This document shows, one piece after another, positions 23,245 through 34,028 of a stretch of 64,000 nucleotides of DNA. The position numbers were made by a program, and so were the translations under genes. The notes under the pieces were generated by a model. That model ran no database searches, was not told the origin of the DNA, and saw only the letters and a list, made by a program, of their open reading frames with translations. The DNA is from Isoetes taiwanensis. Taxonomy: Eukaryota > Streptophyta > Lycopodiopsida > Isoetales > Isoetaceae. Numbering within the stretch: the stretch's first letter is position 1; each line of letters begins with the position of its first letter. The DNA lies in the NCBI GenBank assembly GCA_021234155.1, contig JAJEKV010000006.1:1612001-1676000 (forward strand), written 5' to 3'.

Positions 23245-25040
23245 ATGGCAAAGACCACAAAGAAGACACCAACCAAGGGTTCAACAAAGTCTCCAAGGAT
23301 TGGAAAGCCTCCAGCAAATAATAGAAAGCTTCAAGTTCAAATGCTAAAAGGGAAATTTAAACTCCCGATGACACAGAATTCTTATGATTGGGAGACGAAG
23401 CATCAAGCAGGTACGGCTATAAGGATGACATAATTGATGTGAAGTGGACAGAAGAATTCTGTAAATGGTATGAATTTTCTTTTGAAAAAAAAGATGTTAT
23501 GAATCACTATGTCCCTCTGTACTTTGCAAGGGTGTTTGCATTGCATCTGAAAGGTTTAGAAGTGGACTGGGAAGATGGGCCAGATCTAAGCAAAAGGATT
23601 CTAGATCTATCTAGTGGAATGTTGACAGTGAAATCTAGCAATGCAAATGCAAAAGGCCCAAGGACTTCAGCTAAGAGTTATACAAAGGAGCAATGAGAAG
23701 TTATTAGTAACTTCTAAGACAATAGATCTAATGTGAAGACATCTTTAAACAATAAATTAGCTGAATTAAAGGAAAGGAGGCAAGAGATCCTTAATACAGT
23801 GAAGCATAAGAAAGGGGAGAGAGTAGTCTATATTAGGTTGGTTCAGGAAGCAGAGAGAAATGTTGAAGAAAAAAAATGGCAGCATTGGAGGATCAACAAT
23901 TAAAGCTGGATCAAACATCTGAAAGTGCCATGAGATTTCAGCACTCAAAATGGAAAGTTGAGGATGCTATTGAGCAAAAGGAATCAAGAGTGCAGGATCA
24001 GCCTAAGCTGCAGAAATATATTAACACGAATCTCACTGGATTGAAACATGTAGATGCAAAGATTCAAGCTACATCTGTTGATATGAGCTCAACTAAAAAA
24101 TAATAGAATTGAGGGAATTTTCAGAGCATTCCTCAATTCTTACTTTGCAGTCTCCTCCTCTCCAAGCTACAGTTCTTGCAGATCTGATTATTGTTCAGCC
24201 TTTTTCTTCATGTACATATTGTGAGCAATCTTTTGGTATGAATCCAGTGGTCCTGGCGCCATGCAGACATCCTTATTATCTCCTGTGTATATCCTATCTT
24301 GCTAGCACAAAGATTTCATATGTTGATCTCGATTGTTCATTTTAAAGTCTTTTGAGGAAGAGCTTGAGGAACCAGTGATGTCATTAGACACATGTAAGTA
24401 ATCACTTTTGATTGATTTATAATCCCTGGAATTAATTTTAATGTCATATGAGCTTGATATGTCACTTGTAATTCCATGTAGGCACGAGCAAACCGATTCA
24501 AACATTTGTGGATTATGCAGCCGAGGTTGAAAAGTTGAAGCAGAAGGCAGCAGTTAATGTTGCAGGTATATTGCATCTTCTATTTGCTTCTGTGTAATGT
24601 ATTTATTAAACACCATTTTTCCAAGTTCTTCAAGTCTTTCTACACAGTATAAATTTTCATATTCCTCGGGTCCTCACAGTATAAATTTTCAGATAAACCA
24701 ATTTGGAAATCTATTAAGCCAAAGCCATCATTTCACCAGGAAATTTAGTTGCTATTGAGTGATGATTCAACAAGTATACATTAGCTTAACTTAGAATTAG
24801 GAATGACAATACACTGATTAACTTTGTTGACTAATTTATACAGAAGTATTGGAACTTAGTGATTCTTCTACAGCTTTTGTTCAGGCAACCATTAAGAAGA
24901 TAGAGGAGAATGGTCCTATTAAAGGAGAGGAAGAGGTGGTGGAGGTACAAGAGATCCAAAAGCATGATGTAGTGATGGAGGAAACCAGGGTTGAGGAAGC
25001 AAAGGTTACTGGTGCACCTGCATATCTTCAAGAATGTTAG
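23245..25040 (+). pseudogene. Unrecognised multi-exon gene relic with a Cys/His zinc-finger-like exon
   Basis: Coding segments separated by intron-like DNA can be followed on the plus strand. A basic N-terminus starts MAKTTKKTPTKGSTKSPR at 23,245. After a frameshift near 23,390-23,405 comes an acidic/aromatic segment (KWTEEFCKWYEFSFEKKD). A charged coiled-coil part follows (LNNKLAELKERRQEIL). Near 24,200-24,345 a CxxC...PCRHPYYLLC segment suggests a treble-clef or RING-like zinc site. Further exons lie at 24,482-24,565 and 24,842-25,040, the last acidic (EENGPIKGEEEVVEVQEIQK) and ending in TAG. Stops interrupt the middle part. I do not recognise the family. It is placed directly upstream of CACTA transposase sequence and could be the second gene or captured cargo of that element. 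Confidence 0.4.
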
Positions 25041-25189
25041 GCAATCACTCTGGAAACATCTGACAGGCGATTGGGAAAAGTTAAGTGCCAGAAGGGATTT
25101 ACAGGATTGTAATATAATGCATACTTTGTGGCCTATTGAAGAGGAAGGCAAAGCCATTAGGATGCCCCAAGATTGAATTCTAATTAATT

Positions 25190-25925
25190 TCGAGAAGTTG
25201 CAAGTAACCAATGTTCTATCCAAAATGCGCATCCCTACCGGCTATAGCGCTTCACTCCATAAAGCCTTCACGAAGGATGGTGACCTAAGTGGGTTGAAGT
25301 CCCATGTTTGGCATAAATTCATATAGGCATTGGTTTTATGCTAACTATCTTATTGTGTATTTTTTTATTATTTGTATTTCCTACATTCTAGCACATTCTT
25401 CCCTGTGCAATTGAGAATTGTCTTACGAGTAACATTCGTGCCATTATATATTGACTTGGAAAGTTTGCAAGTATGACCAAAAAAACTTTTAGTGGTTTAT
25501 ATTCAATTGTGTTATTAACAATTACCAAGGTTCCTCGTATATGGGTCTCAATGAAAGAGATTAACGTAAATGATATTTCAAGAATGGAAGTTGAGATAGC
25601 TGAGCTTTTGTGCATGACGTGGTGAGAGTTCTCCACAAGTTTTTTTGATCTTAAAGTACACCTATTGATTCATCTACTAGAAGAGATTCGGCTTGTTGGA
25701 TCAGCTCCAAGTCGATGAATCTGTATATGAAAATTTTGAAAGGTTATGTTCGTAAATGGCTAGGCCTGAGGGGTGCATGGCCGAGTGTCATTTGCTTCAG
25801 GAAACATTGTTCTTTCTAAACGAAGCCACATACATGGAGTAGAGGTTGAACTAGATGACATGAATCTGTACATGGAGCAGAGGTTCAATCAGATGAAAAA
25901 GAATCTGTACATGGAGCAGAGATTG
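25190..25925 (+). pseudogene. CACTA (En/Spm) Tnp2 transposase C-terminal relic
   Basis: Plus-strand frames give MRIPTGYSASLHKAFTKD, GDLSGLKSHVWHKFI, VEIAELLCMTW, STSFFDLKVHLLIHLLEEI and ARPEGCMAECHLLQETLF in the order of the DUF4218-type C-terminal half of plant CACTA Tnp2 transposases (GLKSHDxH...FPPSFFDxxVHLxxHL...RPEGxxAEG). Several frameshifts and stops are present. The catalytic tnp2 core upstream is missing. An L1 insertion at 25,926 interrupts the sequence. Confidence 0.75.
25831..25925 (+). repeat. 38/39-bp coding-phase tandem repeats
   Basis: Units beginning tacatggag(t/c)agagg start at 25,831, 25,869 and 25,908. The third is resumed at 27,093 after the L1 insertion. In the relevant frame they encode LYMEQRFNQM-like repeats at the end of the CACTA relic. 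Confidence 0.7.
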
Positions 25926-27092
25926 TTTTTTTTTTTGTTGAAGGCTATATTTGTATTAATAAGTTATACATAGAGGTACATATGTATATATGAGTACAAA
26001 AAATCAACTTTTTTTGTCCTGGGAAGTGATTAACCCATTGATCTAGCTTTTAGATTCTAGGAAAAGATCTAAGGCTAAAATACTGCATTCAGTGTCATAT
26101 GAGACTTAAAATTGAGAAGATCTAAAATATAGTTTTTGTCAAAAAGTCTGATTTCAGTTTCCTGGATTGGCAGATCCTGATGCTTCTCCAATTTTCCTTT
26201 TGTCCTTTCGACCCATTCCTTTGGTAGCAGAGATGAATGAATAGAACGGGCAGCTGCATAGTTGACATTTAGATGGATTGAAGCGACCTGATTGGTCTAT
26301 TGCTTCACAAATAAGTCCTCTTCTGGCGTCCAGGCTTTGAAAGCACGAACAGTCACAATGACAGTGGTCACCATGGTAATCTGTTGGGATGGCTCCAAAT
26401 TGGTCCAGCCACATGGCATTTACCCCGAGATTAATCCGACTCCATTTTAGCTTCTTCTGTGCAATAAGAATGTTACCTATAGATCAAAGAAACAAAAAAC
26501 AGTTAGTGAATTGAGAAAATCTCTCTTATCCAAGAGATATCATATTTCGTTTGCTTGATCACTGCAATTGGCCAGATAATCTCTTGGTCAAAGATGATCG
26601 AGTTCCTTGCTTTCCAGATCCTCCAGAGTAGGATGTAGATTCTCCAGTCCTGAGGATCATTAGGAAAGAGAATCTCGACCAGAGGGGTAGAGGACAGGTT
26701 GGGAATTTGGAATTCCTCAGCAGCCAGCTCAAGTACCCACTCGGCCCATAAACAATTCTTGAACAAGTGATTTTCATCTTCAGCTTCCTGTAAACATCTC
26801 TCACATAAGTTAGAGGCAGTCATGTTCAATCTAAATCTTTTAGCATTGGTAGCTAAAGCCTTATGCCAAAGTTGCCACATAAAGGCCTTAATTTTGGGGT
26901 TAATAGGAGAGTTCCACATGAATTTTAGATTTGCCATACATCTCTCCTCAGTGATATCCCATTTGGTGTGAATAGAGATGGTGTAGCTCCTTGTCAAAAA
27001 TCTGTATGCATTTTTAACCCTGTAACCTGAATTACCATAAACATGCCATTGGGTTTCTTGGTTGTGCCATTCTCCTTCATCAAGGCAACTTC
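25926..27092 (-). mobile_element. 5'-truncated L1-type LINE with 16-bp target duplication
   Basis: The 16-bp sequence catggagcagagattg flanks the insertion at 25,910-25,925 and 27,093-27,108. A T-run at 25,926 is the poly(A) tail of a minus-strand element. The 1,167-bp insert carries the ORF2 C-terminus (minus, 27,092 to 26,503): NLKFMWNSPINPKIKAFMW, KALATNAKRFRLNM, LCERCLQEAEDENHLFKNC and LLWRIWKARNSIIFDQ, i.e. the zf-RVT domain. The target duplication, tail and 5' truncation are direct evidence of target-primed retrotransposition into the CACTA relic. Confidence 0.92.
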
Positions 27093-27108
27093 CATGGAGC
27101 AGAGATTG

Positions 27109-27532
27109 AACCAGATAGATCACCATCTACTCTATGGGAATGAAGTAGAACATGAACCAGATGTACCATTCTCTTGTGGCTTATGAAGCAAGATTCCTTG
27201 GCAGTTTGCCTGGATTATGGCGACAGGTCAAACAGATAGAAAGCAAAAACATCAGGGACGAAACGCAAAAAATACTTTGGGCAATTCACAAAGTCCATGA
27301 TCCTGATCCTTGGGGAAGGAATCAGTTGCCAAGTGCACATGAGTCAACTACATTGCGTGAGGGTTGGAGTGGGTTTTCAATTGCAAGAGAAGCAGCAGTG
27401 GCCTCTGCCACATCTGGTGATAGCATTGTATGGCGCTCTAGAAATCTTACGAGAATAGATGCAATACCTATGAGATATCACCCACTACAAGATATAATAG
27501 TTAGACGTGAAAGAAGTAGATGTATTCTGTAA
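27109..27532 (+). pseudogene. Unrecognised open frame after the L1 insertion
   Basis: A plus-strand frame of about 126 codons (to a TAA at 27,530-27,532) has protein-like composition: EARFLGSLPGLWRQVKQI, RDETQKILWAIHKVHDPD, EGWSGFSIAREAAVASA and PLQDIIVRRERSRCIL. It may be the C-terminus of the CACTA-associated protein or of the gene relic starting at 23,245. I do not recognise it. Confidence 0.35.
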
Positions 27533-27649
27533 AGTTTTCGATAACAAAAAATACGTTTTGAAATAAGTTGATGTACTCTACCATAATATAATATAAATCA
27601 TATTTCACCAGCAACTTTTCTCTTTTTTATCGTATTTGGGGAATTTTAA

Positions 27650-28150
27650 CTCCGTTTCAACTGAAATTTATCGCGTTGGAAAGTTCCTTTAGAGATCTTT
27701 CTGAAATTATGTGATTTGCATATGTTTGAATGGTGTTTCCATAGCAAAAACACAGATTTTCAGCCTGCACCGCCACTTTGTGGTTCATATTACATTTTTG
27801 TTCATATCTATTTCTCTGTGACTCGGTTTCTCACGAAATTTATATCTTTGGAAAGCTCTCTCAGAGTTATTTCAAAGATATTTTATGTTGCTGATGTTTG
27901 GATAGGATTTCAGAGCGAAAACAACGGATTTACAGTGCTGGATTTAGGGTTTCCATTGTTCCATTTTTCAGCACTATATACTTTTCTTCATATCTATTGA
28001 TCTGCAGCTCTGTTTTGGGAGCAATGCATATCATTAGAATGCTTGTTCTGTGATGATTCTAAAGACGTATGGTTTGTCACATTTGCTTAAGATATGAGAG
28101 GAGAAAACAGCCAATTTTTGCAACCCAATTTTAAGGCAGGATTCAGAGGG
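27650..28150. repeat. Diverged tandem repeats of about 180 bp
   Basis: Two to three diverged units share gaaatttat..c.ttggaaag, cagag/agcaaaaac, ttcag/ttacag and ttcatatctat blocks about 175-180 bp apart (starting near 27,662, 27,837 and, weaker, 28,020). No coding capacity. Confidence 0.45.
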
Positions 28151-28203
28151 TGTGATACCATCCAATCACCTTGGATTAAAGCATTTACATGCTAAAGCCT
28201 TGC

Positions 28204-28497
28204 AGACGGGCATCTGTAAGAGGGAAAACCATTGCTTATTTTCATTTCAGACAAGTGTCTGTAAGGTGGCAGAGGTTGCACTTGAGGCTGCGCTTGATTT
28301 ATGCACTTGAACACTTTCAGACAAGTGTCTGTAAGGTGAAAGAGCCTGCACTTGCTTCTTGCACTTGGAAGCCCGCTACCGCTGCCCGACACGTGGAAGC
28401 TTTTGACGGGCGCCCGTAAAAGGGACAGAGGTTGTGCGTGATCAAAGTGCTTGGAGGCTTTCGGGACAAGCGCCCTGCGTAGGGTGACACCCTATTC
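28204..28497 (+). promoter_or_regulatory. LINE family B 5' UTR built of palindrome-headed monomers
   Basis: Four to five related units of about 60-85 bp lead directly into the ORF1 start. Each begins with an imperfect palindrome: cagacgggcatctg (28,204), cagacaagtgtctg (about 28,247 and 28,319), gacgggcgcccgt (about 28,406), ggacaagcgccc (about 28,464). Each is followed by taaggtg/taaaagg and agag. Tandem 5' UTR monomers are known promoters in some LINEs; a promoter role here is inference. Confidence 0.55.
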
Positions 28498-30069
28498 ATG
28501 GCAACTCCAGTGATAGAAGAGCCGGACGAGCCTTGCGTCCCTTCATCCAACCCCACAGATATGCATGTGGATGGTGCTGATACGCAGTCCCCTCTACCTA
28601 GCGCAGATATGGCAGCAAAACTTCTACTGGGAGAGTACATAGATGCCATCCCCAATCGCAGACCAGATGACACTGGCAAAATTGATAGGTGCACATTGAA
28701 AAGAGAAGCACGGGCAAAGTCTCGTGCAACAAACATAGCTCGACAGGCCTATGACAGATACTCTAGCCTAGCGGCAAGCCGTATCCGGGCTTCACCACCA
28801 CCAAACCAGGCAGTTGAGGAGCACTGGAAACAGGTTCAAGCAATGGCAGAGGGCAACAAAGCTCGAATTGCTTGCTTGGCAGAGGAAATGCAGGCCTCCG
28901 CACCCAAATTGCTCAAGAGGCAGTTGGCTACTGAAAAACAGCGTGTTTCCGGCATGGAGACCTGCATACAACACCTAGAAGATGGCCTTCGCCTAGTGCA
29001 CTCTGAAAGGTAGAAGAACAAGAAGAGTCTTGCTGACATGCAGGCCTGCATGGATTCCATGTCCACCGCCATTGAAACCATGACACAGGACAAGCAATGC
29101 GTTGAGCAAGAGACAATGGCAACCATCTCCCGCCTTCAATCAGAGGCTGAGGAGGCTGCTACTGCGATGCGAAAAGTTCAGGTCGCTTTTGAAGAGACCC
29201 AGTCACAATTGAGAGCCCTTCAAACTAGGGTTGAGACACAAGAAGTGGCCTCATCTGTAATGAACCCTATGCTGGACTGTCGCTTGCAGAATCTGGAGCA
29301 TATCTCCGCAGCTCGAGATCGGAAGGTGCAGGAGCTGAGGGCAGCCATCACTGAACAAGGCAAGGGCCTCAATGCAGAGGCTCATGATGAATTGCAGCGG
29401 TGCATACGTGAGTTGACAAGGCAGCAACAATTTCAGCAGGATCTAAGCTCCCGGCTTCAGGAAGGAGAGACCACTATACCTGCGACGGCAGTCCCACCTG
29501 CCCAAGAGTCTGCAAGGCATCAGCCAGGGCCGTCTGCTACTGCACCCCCAAGCCACTCCATGTCACCCCCGCCCCAACGTAGGCCACAGCCTATGCCCTG
29601 CCGACAACAAACAACTCCTGTTGTGCCGGGCAGGATTGATCCAACAATCAGAGAGTTCCATGAGCTGAGGCGGAGAAGCCACAATGTGGTGGTACGTGGC
29701 CTGACAGAAGAGGCAGGGGAGGACCTCATTAACCGGCTCCAAATGTTGATTCTTGCTCGAATGACATTTCCCATGCCAGTACATATTATTAGGGCGAGAC
29801 GCCATGGCGCCCAGCTCCCAGACCGCCCACGGGTAGTCACGTTCACAGTACGAGATGCGCAAGTGAAAGCATCTATCCTACGCTAGGGTAGGCAGTTGAA
29901 GGGAACTGCCTTGTATGTTGACCGAGACCTGACCCCGGCCCAACAAGAAGACCGCAGACACGAGTTGGCCAAAGTTAAAAGCATTCGCAGACAGGGAGGA
30001 GCTGCAGGACTGATTCGGGGTAAGATGCAAATTTTCAAGCCGCCAAATGCTGGTGCGAATCCCCGCTAA
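28498..30069 (+). pseudogene. LINE family B ORF1 protein (coiled coil plus RRM-like domain)
   Basis: One frame from ATG 28,498 to TAA 30,067-30,069 spans 523 codons and is broken only by TAG at 29,011-29,013 and at 29,884-29,886. Residues about 100-330 are a long coiled coil (EETQSQLRALQTRVETQ; QRCIRELTRQQQFQQDL). A Pro-rich linker follows (APPSHSMSPPPQRRPQP). Then comes an L1 ORF1p-type RRM (HNVVVRGLTEEAGEDLI; VHIIRARRHGAQLPDRPRV; QLKGTALYVDRDLTPAQ) and a basic C-terminus. ORF1p binds LINE RNA and packages the particle. No CCHC knuckle is seen. Both stops look like CAG to TAG changes. The gene lies 430 bp upstream of the ORF2 endonuclease remains. Confidence 0.75.
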
Positions 30070-30289
30070 CCCTCCCGGCCAGACCCCGACCATGCCATCG
30101 CCGCTCAAGCATACCAAGACGCCGCGCCCGCCAAGTTGCTTCACCTTCGTTTGCTCGCGACATCTCAGTCGCCTCTACGCCCGCCATCCCCCTTCTTTGC
30201 CGCCGCCGCTATTGAATCCCCAACCGCCGCCCATGCCAACAAATAGGAATTGTGCCTCCGCAGGTCTCCCCGAATTGCTCGGGGCTTCC

Positions 30290-31175
30290 CATAGCGTAAG
30301 GGAGATAGTCTCAACTCGTTGCCACAGATATGGATCTCATCTTCCTTATGGAAACATGGGAGCATGCAAGACACGGGGATACCCCGACTTGCCAGATACC
30401 GCTACTCAATCTTCAATGATTGCACAGAAAGCGGGGGCATGGGGAGTTGCTCGCTACTATCGAACGCCTTGGCACAGTCAATCTCCTTGTTCAAGACGCA
30501 CAAGCACAACCCCCGATTACTTGTGGGGTGTGCAAAACCGCAGAGTGCAGACCCCTCTTTGTGGCGTACCGCTACTTTCCACATGCGTAAGGCAACTTCT
30601 ATCACACCCACTCGGATGTGGATAATTTGGACCCCTATGTCGATCTATATGATGACATACGGCAAAGATAAGAAGTTGGGCAAAGGTCATACTCCTTGGA
30701 GACTTCAATGCGCACACCGGGTAGAACAACCCATGAGATTTGATCCCTTGATCGATGATATATTGCACCAAGCGCCCCGGAAGGAGCTTGGCCACGACAT
30801 CGATGACAATCAGTCACGCGCTATGGTAGATAATTGCTTTTGCTCGTGGTATCTTTGACTGGTAACCTGCAATGGATCGGCACAAAGGGTCGGGCCCACC
30901 CCAATAAAGAGCACTTGTAGACAGGGAAAACCGTGGGGAGGATCTAGTGTGGTGGACTATGTGTTGGTGCCTGAGCAGGATATGCATGTCGTCAAGCACT
31001 TCCAGGTGGGAACAACTAATAGGGATGAAGAGATCGACTCAGACCACCTACCACTTTACTTGAAGTTGGCTTGGCAGGTTGTGCGAACCCCCTGTGCAAC
31101 AGCTCCTCACATGCCTCAGCTGCGATTGGATTATGAACATGCGGGGGGCTTATGTCCAGATGCTTATAGATGACC
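30290..31175 (+). pseudogene. LINE family B ORF2 endonuclease relic, truncated
   Basis: In shifting frames the plus strand shows an N-terminal FLMETWEHARHGDTP block, the endonuclease motif VILLGDFNAHTG (about 30,686-30,720), SSVVDYVLVPEQDMHVV (about 30,945) and the C-terminal SDHLPLYLKLAW (about 31,039-31,075). These are the GDFN and SDH motifs of the AP-type endonuclease at the start of ORF2. Reverse transcriptase is absent, so the element is 3'-truncated or rearranged near 31,180. Confidence 0.7.
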
Positions 31176-32073
31176 TGGCAGAAATTTTGCAATATCCTAC
31201 ACTAGAGCAACAGACAGGCTGGCTGAGGAGAAGGGAATTAGCAAGAAATCAGATATGCATCACTTCGAAGCCTCTATGGCTAAGGCTCTATTGGAGCATT
31301 CTCAGATGGAGGGTAGCAAGCCATCTCTCTATGGCTCTATGGCTAAGTTTTTGAACAACCTATGGCTTTGTTCCTTCTGGCAGAGGCTGGAAGAAGGAAC
31401 CTATATCTTTTGTTTCAGGCTCTATATGTATTCGGCTGATAAATACCTTCTGATGTATGGTAGTAAGCAGTCTTCTGCTGATAGTTTGCTGGGATGCTTG
31501 TTGTTAGTTTGCTGGGATGCACATTGTCCACATCAAAACAGCCTTTTGGCATTTTGTATTTGCTATCTATATAGCTTATGGCTTCATATAATATATGTTT
31601 TCTGGAGATGATTGTCCGATTCTTCTATGTTATCAGGTTTTTTCTAGTATGTGGGCTACTCTCGCTTGTGAATGTCCATCTCTGTGGCTTCAAATCTTCC
31701 TTTGGAGTTCAAATCACAGCATGTAGGCTTCTTGGAGTTCGGCCTACATTATTAAGCTACCTACTGATGTCTTGGTTCTATTCAAGTTTTGGCTAATAAA
31801 TTATGTGATAGACAAAATCAATTCCTCTGATGATATCTGGCTCTGTTTATTGGGGCACTCTAAGAACATTATTGGGTTCCCTCTGCTCTGCTCTAATAAA
31901 GCTGAAAGTATCATCTCATATCGAACCAAGTGCTACCCCAAATGGATATTATGAATGATTTGGACATCGGGAATGAATGACTCATTATTGAACAATATTG
32001 GAGCCATGGGTCAATCAAGATATTTACTTTCTCCTCACATTGCCTCTTGGAACAATATTAGAAACACATATCA
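31176..32073. other. Probable 5' leader of LINE family C; no gene
   Basis: No conserved frame. There is a small local duplication (tagtttgctgggatgc, near 31,483 and 31,506). This stretch precedes the tandem units and ORF2 of LINE C and may be its leader. The 5' border was not found. Confidence 0.35.
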
Positions 32074-32513
32074 ATGGCACTTATTTGTCAATCCATGGGG
32101 TCTTTTTTTTCACCTTGATGTCCTTCTAAAGAATGTTAGAATGGTAGTACATTCATAAGAGATTCTCTCGCTATGCCCCACTTATCAAATATGGCATTTA
32201 TTTGCCAAGCCATGCCCTCTAAGAAGTATTCAAATGGTTGCCCGCTCGTCGTACTCCTATGTCTATCAAGAATGGCATTTATTTGCCAGGTGGTCATGCT
32301 TTTTAAGAAATATTCGAATGGTTGCCCGTTCGTGGTGCTCCTATGTCTATCAAGTGTGGGATTTATTTGCCGAGTCATGCTTTTTAAGAAATATTCCAAT
32401 GGTTGCCCACTGGCACTCTTCTGTCTATCAAGCGTGGCATTTATTTGCCAAGTCATGCTTTTTAAGAAATATTCCATTGGTTGCCCACTCGTGGAATTCT
32501 TTTGTCTATCTAG
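32074..32513 (+). repeat. Tandem 5' units of LINE family C (about 80 bp)
   Basis: Four units start at 32,191, 32,272, 32,356 and 32,434 (spacings 81, 84, 78, and about 80 to the end). Each holds atggcatttatttgccaagt, catgctttttaagaaatatt and aatggttgccc. A more diverged unit starts at 32,074. The array ends about 85 bp before the ORF2 endonuclease begins, so it looks like tandem 5' UTR monomers. Confidence 0.8.
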
Positions 32514-32604
32514 CCAAGCTCTGGTCTATCTGGGAGTCTCTCTTGCCTTTAGGCTCGGTTTGGGGCGAAACATTAAGAAACAATCACCCCCCTCATTAAT
32601 GATT

Positions 32605-33250
32605 ATAGTAGCATGGAACTTGCGTGGCATCAAAGGGATACTCAAAGTGCTAGAGTCCTAGCAGCTGTCAGGTCCATGCAGGCAAATATCGTCATGTTAC
32701 AAGAACACAGACTACCGGACTTCGAGGCCAAATCTCTTGGTAATTGGGTAGGCTGTGGTTACGCATCTTTTAGCTGTGCTGCCCAAGGTACCAAGGGGGG
32801 CACGTGCATTCTTTGGAAAGGACATGGGCAAAAATGCTCGTTTGCAAGTCCTGGGGGCAGGTGGCAGATAGTTATCTTTGAAGGCCAAAATTGTCAATGG
32901 GGGCTTCTTAATGTGTACGCTTCCAATGAACTAGCTGAGAGGGCAGTTATGTGGAAGGGGATTGAGAGCTGGATATCCCAACATGAGAATATGGTTGAAA
33001 ACTAGATAATGGGGGACTTGAACATGACAGACGTGTGGGACCAAAAAGTAGGGCTGCACAGGAATTTGCAAGCAGAGGAGGAGCACTCATGGCATTCGCT
33101 TCTAAATACGGTGGGTCTCTCCTTAGTACCTCCCTCTAATACTACATTTTCCTAGTCTAACAAACAAAAAGGTCAAAAGAGGGTGTACTGCCTGCTGGAC
33201 AGATTCTACGTGGCCAACAAAACGGCAAGCTTTATGGATAAGTGTTACGT
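32605..33250 (+). pseudogene. LINE C endonuclease domain
   Basis: It starts with AWNLRGIKG, then SMQANIVMLQEHRLPDF, GGTCILWKGHG, WGLLNVYASNE, IMGDLNMTDVWD and SNKQKGQKRVYCLLDRFYV, the L1-type AP endonuclease order. TAG stops lie at 33,003 and 33,153, each where Trp is expected, and there is a frameshift near 32,635. The domain nicks target DNA in active elements; here it is inactive. Confidence 0.8.
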
Positions 33251-33252
33251 AG

Positions 33253-33378
<126 letters not shown>

Positions 33379-34028
33379 GCAGCATTCTCACACTCGGATC
33401 ACGTCCCCCAAAAAATGGTCTTAGAAGACATCCCTACTTCAAGGAAAAATGGTAATGTCCCTTTTAAATTCAATACTTCATGGCTGGGGAAGAAGGCTTT
33501 CTGCAACCCTTTTAGGGAATTTCTTGGCACATTATGCAACGGGGTGACTACCCTTCCCTCCATGAAAGCTTGGGTCCATAAGCTCAATTCCATGAAGGCT
33601 TGGATAAAAACTTGAGGCAAGAACAGAGCCTTGAATTTTAAGCGAGAAAAAGAGTCGGTCTACAACGAACTCAGGGAGGTTAAACAGTGTCTATTTGACG
33701 ACCGTTTAATCAAGCTATGCACTCCCGAGAGGAAGAACTTGAAGGTAAAGCTAAAGCAATTGAAGAGGAAGAAGCAAAGGGAGCAGCAATACGATCCAAA
33801 ACAAAATGGTATGCCGAACTTGATCATGAAAACTCCAAGTGCTTTTTCCAAATGGCTGGAGCTAGGCTAGCCGAAAACAGTATCACATCTATCAAAGACA
33901 AATTTCAGAATGTCTTGACAAATCCGGCTGAAATCAAAACATTTATAAAGGAAGATTTCCAATCCCAATTCAAGGAAGAGCTCCTCCCCTCATCATATAG
34001 ATTGTAGATTTCTCAATGGCTGGCAAAG

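Noticed and set aside
31255-32160. Plus-strand open frames in the LINE C leader
   Set aside because: Low-complexity hydrophobic translations without conserved blocks. They are more likely untranslated leader.
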